From Rhodocyclaceae bacterium UBA2250 (lineage in GTDB: Bacteria; Pseudomonadota; Gammaproteobacteria; Burkholderiales; Rhodocyclaceae), in the NCBI GenBank assembly GCA_002347285.1, contig DDXW01000061.1, forward strand, positions 1 to 16,970: a stretch of DNA of 16,970 bases, given 5' to 3'. The position numbers and the translations under genes were made by a program. Below are positions 14,531-16,970 of this stretch, one piece after another (within the stretch, counting starts at the first letter, position 1; each line of letters begins with the position of its first letter). The notes under the pieces are model-generated. The model saw nothing but the letters and a program-made list of their open reading frames with translations, did no database searches and was not told the origin of the DNA.

Positions 14531-15985
14531 TTATGCTTTCGGCTTACTGAAGACCAGGCGCATCAGGGTACCTTTCCCGGCCGGATTGTCGAGCACCTCG
14601 ATGCTCGCCCGATGCAGATCGGCGATCTCGCGCACGATCGGCAGGCCGAGCCCGCTGCCGTCGACATCCGTGCCCAAGGCCCGGTAGAAGCGCTCGAAGA
14701 CGCGGCCGCGATCCTCCGCGGCGATGCCGATGCCGGTGTCTTCGACCTCCAGCACCGGATTCGCGTCCGCATGCAAGCGCACGGTGACGCGGCCGCCAGG
14801 CGGGGTGTATTTGATCGCGTTGTCGATCAGGTTGTCGATCATTTCGCGGAGCAGCAACGGCACGCCGGAAATTTTCAGCGGCTCACCGGCTTCCTCGAAG
14901 CCGAGGTCGATATTGCGCGCCAGCGCGCGCGGCACGCAATGGGCGGCGACCTCGCGCACGAGCGCTTCGAGGTCGACCGGCTCCCAGACATGCCGCGTTT
15001 CGTGGCTGGCCTCGGCCCGCGCCAGCTGCAGCAACTGGTTGGTCAGGTGGGCGGCACGATCGACGCCGGTGGCGATGCGCTGCAGGTAGTCATGCAGTTG
15101 GATGCAGTCGGTTTCGCGCAGCGCCAGTTCGGTCTGTGTCTTGAGGCCCGTCAGCGGGGTCTTGAGCTGGTGTGCCGCCGCCGAGATGAAGCGCTGCTGC
15201 GCTTCCAGATTGTCATGCAGGCGCGCCATCATGTCGTTGAAGGCGGCGACCATCGGCTGCAGCTCTTCGGGCACGGTGCGCAGGTTGATCGGCGACAGGT
15301 CGTCCGGCCGGCGCAGACGGATGCGCGTCTGCAGGCGGCCGAGCGGTGCCAGGCCGCGCGATAGGCCCAGCCAGACCAGCACGACCGCCAGCGGAATGAT
15401 CGCGAACTGCGGCAACAGCACGCCAGAGATGATGCGCGAGGAAAGCGCCTTGCGCTGCTTGCGGGTTTCCGCCACCTGGACCAGCAAGGGGCGCGCATCC
15501 GAAGGCGACGGAATAAGCTGATAGGCGATGCGCACCGGTTCGCCCAGCAGGTTGCCGTTGCGAAACAGAATCTCGCCGGGTGTACGGGCTTCCGCCGCGC
15601 GCAGGCCAGGGATCTCCTCGGTTCCAGCGAAGGGTTCATCGCCCGCCACTGCGACCTGGAAATACTGCCGGTCGGTTTCGTCGTCCGGGGCCGGCAGGGG
15701 AGGTGCCGGCGGCAGGGTCACGAATACCTCGCCGTCCGAGGTGATTCGCATGTCCTTGACGATGCGCGCCACGTGCTCGACCAGCGCATGGTCGTAGGCC
15801 TGGTTGGCGATTTCTTCCGCCACCAGATGGGTCGCCGCGATCGAGATCGGCCAGACCAGCAGCAGCGGCGCCAGCATCCAGTCGAGGATTTCCCCGAACA
15901 GGGAGTTGAGCGCGGGGGTGGTGTCGCTGAAAACCGAGGGGCGCCGCTGCTGTTCTGCCGGCTTCTCAGGCGCTGCCAACGGCAT
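14531..15985 (-). CDS. Sensor histidine kinase of two-component system 2
   Basis: The 484-residue inner-membrane sensor has a cytoplasmic N-terminus of about 35 residues rich in charged and proline residues, membrane segment 1 at about 36-54, a periplasmic region to about 185, membrane segment 2 at 187-207, then a HAMP-like stretch. The H-box FISAAAHQLKTPLTG places the phospho-acceptor at H272. ATPase motifs: NLIDNAIKYTP (385-395), DTGIGI (416-421), FERFYRALG and GSGLGLPIV (443-451). It is of the TctE-like type and similar in design to kinase 1, so the two are probably distant paralogues. The start overlaps the response regulator stop by 20 bases. It is followed by the symporter operon in the same direction, the usual placing of a sensor next to its target. 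Confidence 0.93.
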   Translation of the reverse strand: MPLAAPEKPAEQQRRPSVFSDTTPALNSLFGEILDWMLAPLLLVWPISIAATHLVAEEIANQAYDHALVEHVARIVKDMRITSDGEVFVTLPPAPPLPAPDDETDRQYFQVAVAGDEPFAGTEEIPGLRAAEARTPGEILFRNGNLLGEPVRIAYQLIPSPSDARPLLVQVAETRKQRKALSSRIISGVLLPQFAIIPLAVVLVWLGLSRGLAPLGRLQTRIRLRRPDDLSPINLRTVPEELQPMVAAFNDMMARLHDNLEAQQRFISAAAHQLKTPLTGLKTQTELALRETDCIQLHDYLQRIATGVDRAAHLTNQLLQLARAEASHETRHVWEPVDLEALVREVAAHCVPRALARNIDLGFEEAGEPLKISGVPLLLREMIDNLIDNAIKYTPPGGRVTVRLHADANPVLEVEDTGIGIAAEDRGRVFERFYRALGTDVDGSGLGLPIVREIADLHRASIEVLDNPAGKGTLMRLVFSKPKA

Positions 15986-16652
15986 CCCCCTGCGGCTTGT
16001 CGAGACAATAGCCGAGGCCGCGCACCGTCGCGATGCGGATACCCTCGGGCTCCAGCTTCTTGCGCAAGCGGTGGATATAGACCTCGATGGCGTTGGTGCT
16101 CACTTCCTCGCCCCAGCCGCACAAATGGTCGACCAGCTGATCCTTGCTGACGAGCCGGCCGACGCGCAGCAGCAGGATCTCAAGCAGCGCGAGCTCGCGC
16201 GCCGACAGGTCGAGCAGGTGGTCGTTGCAGCGTGCGACGCGTTCGCCCTGGTCGTAGCTCAGGCAGCCGAACTCGAGCAGCTTCGACTGCGCGGTGCCGC
16301 GGCGCGTCAGCGCGCGCACGCGCGCCTCCAGTTCTGGCAGGGCGAAGGGCTTGGTCAGGTAGTCGTCGGCACCTGCGTCGAGGCCGCGGACGCGATCCTC
16401 GAGGCCGTCCTGCGCGGTGAGGATCAGCACCGGCAAGGCATTCTTGCGCGCGCGCAGGCGCTTGAGCACCTCGATGCCCGGCAGCTTGGGCAGGCCCAGG
16501 TCGAGCAGCAACAGGTCGTATTGCTGGGACAGCAGGGCGGTATCGGCGTCGGCGCCGTTATTGACATGGTCGACCGCATAGCTGGACTTGCGCAGGGCGC
16601 GCGCCAGGCCATCGGCAATCATCGGGTCGTCTTCGGCGAGCAGGATGCGCAT
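15966..16652 (-). CDS. OmpR-family response regulator of two-component system 2
   Basis: The 228-residue regulator has a receiver with acidic D8-D9, phosphorylation site D51 (LLLLDLGLPKLPG), T79 and K101 (TKPFALPELEARVRAL). Its winged-helix domain spans about 126-217, with STNAIEVYIHRLRKKL as recognition helix and TVRGLGY at the end. It is QseB/TctD-like. It is the first gene of its operon. A TGTAAG-N5-TGTAAG direct repeat lies 20-36 bases upstream of its ATG, so it is the best candidate to bind the motif that also precedes both symporter operons. Regulator 1 has a similar recognition helix and cannot be excluded. Confidence 0.94.
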   Translation of the reverse strand: MRILLAEDDPMIADGLARALRKSSYAVDHVNNGADADTALLSQQYDLLLLDLGLPKLPGIEVLKRLRARKNALPVLILTAQDGLEDRVRGLDAGADDYLTKPFALPELEARVRALTRRGTAQSKLLEFGCLSYDQGERVARCNDHLLDLSARELALLEILLLRVGRLVSKDQLVDHLCGWGEEVSTNAIEVYIHRLRKKLEPEGIRIATVRGLGYCLDKPQGDAVGSA

Positions 16653-16671
16653 GTTCGGAATGCGTTTTTTC

Positions 16672-16704
16672 TGTAAGCCGGCTGTAAGGGCGGGCCGGTA
16701 GATT
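16672..16704 (+). promoter_or_regulatory. Response-regulator site beside regulator 2, with rightward -10
   Basis: TGTAAG-CCGGC-TGTAAG at 16672-16688 is the most symmetrical copy of the motif. Ten bases after it comes TAGATT (16699-16704), a good -10 for rightward transcription, the same geometry as at the two symporter promoters. It would start a transcript near 16711, away from the regulator gene. The site could equally control the leftward regulator promoter, whose own -10 I cannot place with confidence. Confidence 0.5.
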
Positions 16705-16710
16705 AAGACG

Positions 16711-16882
16711 CGCTGTTCTCCTTTTCGGTCATGGAGGCAAGTCCCGGCAACCCGCCGGACCGCTTCGCCTCGGGGGGCGGAAGCCAGTCAGGTGCCGCCC
16801 CCTGCCGACTTTTCCAGGCAAGTTTACCACCGCCCCATCCCGGCCGCCCCGCCAGCGCCGAGTTTCTACGCGCCAAAAGACA
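16711..16882. other. Structured intergenic region, possible small RNA or leader
   Basis: This gap between regulator 2 and the groEL terminator holds clustered inverted repeats. GAGGC/GCCTC (16734-16738 with 16767-16771) encloses CCGGC/GCCGG (16744-16748 with 16754-16758). GGGGGCGG/CCGCCCCC (16773-16780 with 16795-16802) has a 14-base loop. TGCC/GGCA (16803-16806 with 16817-16820) follows. AGGCAAGT occurs at 16735 and again at 16816. GC-rich DNA yields chance stems, so the evidence is moderate. It could be a rightward small RNA or the leader of regulator 2 mRNA. I recognise no known riboswitch class. Confidence 0.3.
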
Positions 16883-16912
16883 ACGCCCCGCACGGTTTCC
16901 CGTGCGGGGCGT
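16883..16912 (-). terminator. Terminator of groEL
   Basis: A perfect 13-bp stem (ACGCCCCGCACGG with its complement) and a 4-base loop lies 24 bases after the groEL stop. On the minus strand it continues into TGTCTTTT, a short T-run. Confidence 0.88.
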
Positions 16913-16936
16913 CAATGATGCAATCGACCCGGTCGA

Positions 16937-16970
16937 TTACATCATGTCCATGCCGCCCATGCCACCCATG
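16937..16970 (-). CDS. groEL: GroEL chaperonin, C-terminal end (partial)
   Basis: Only the last ten complete codons and the TAA (16937-16939) are in the window, reading MGGMGGMDMM. The repeated GGM tail ending in methionines is the signature C-terminus of bacterial GroEL, the ATP-driven folding chamber of the cytoplasm. The rest of the gene, and presumably groES, lies to the right. A strong terminator follows the stop. Confidence 0.88.
   Translation of the reverse strand, partial: MGGMGGMDMM

Noticed and set aside
16730..16830. A cobalamin riboswitch, suggested by AAGCCAG in a hairpin loop
   Set aside because: The bases after AAGCCAG do not match the B12 box, the other conserved cobalamin elements are missing, and no vitamin-related gene follows.
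16731..16970. A plus-strand open frame starting at ATG 16731 and running to the window end
   Set aside because: It passes through the groEL terminator and antisense to the groEL end, is dominated by Pro, Arg and Ala, and has no ribosome binding site.
1..16970. CRISPR arrays, insertion sequences, transposases or integrases
   Set aside because: No regularly spaced repeats, no terminal inverted repeats with a transposase, and no integrase catalytic domain were found on either strand. The only integrase-like part is the N-terminal domain of the GTPase.

Overview
The window looks like a chromosome segment of a betaproteobacterium. GC content and codon use are high, and the acetate symporter pair, the VC_2705-type symporter pair and the GroEL tail resemble those of Rhodocyclales such as Azoarcus or Thauera. 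The taxon is inferred from protein style and gene content only; no search was possible. The window splits into an accessory left part (1 to about 6570) and a core metabolic right part (6561 to 16970), with a tRNA-Phe gene at the boundary.

Left part. After the 3' tail of an unidentified ORF comes a HigB-type toxin gene followed by an antitoxin with an N-terminal HTH and a C-terminal ImmA/IrrE-type zinc metallopeptidase domain (HEVAH). The toxin promoter carries the palindrome TTCCC-T5-GGGAA inside its 17-bp spacer. Almost the same palindrome sits in the spacer of a second promoter just beyond the antitoxin stop, pointing into an opposing, possibly truncated gene. Then come a 178-bp repeat with a degenerate tRNA-like end, a 753-residue putative GTPase with its own strong promoter, the C-terminal remnant of an McrC-like nuclease subunit, the remnant of a WYL regulator that has lost its DNA-binding N-terminus, and the second copy of the 178-bp repeat abutting an intact tRNA-Phe(GAA). 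This reads as an eroded defence-type island at a tRNA gene. No integrase or transposase is visible.

Right part. yjcH-actP (DUF485 protein and acetate permease) runs rightward. After a small membrane protein and a TPR protein come two OmpR-type two-component systems, on the minus strand, flanking a DUF4212 plus sodium:solute symporter pair. The 3' end of groEL closes the window.

The parts probably work together. A motif TGTAAG-N5-TGT(A/C)AG lies upstream of yjcH-actP, upstream of the second symporter pair and beside the second response regulator gene. At all three places a -10-like hexamer follows exactly 10 bases after the last half-site. This suggests that one response regulator activates both carboxylate uptake systems and a third transcript, which may be a structured RNA between the regulator gene and groEL.
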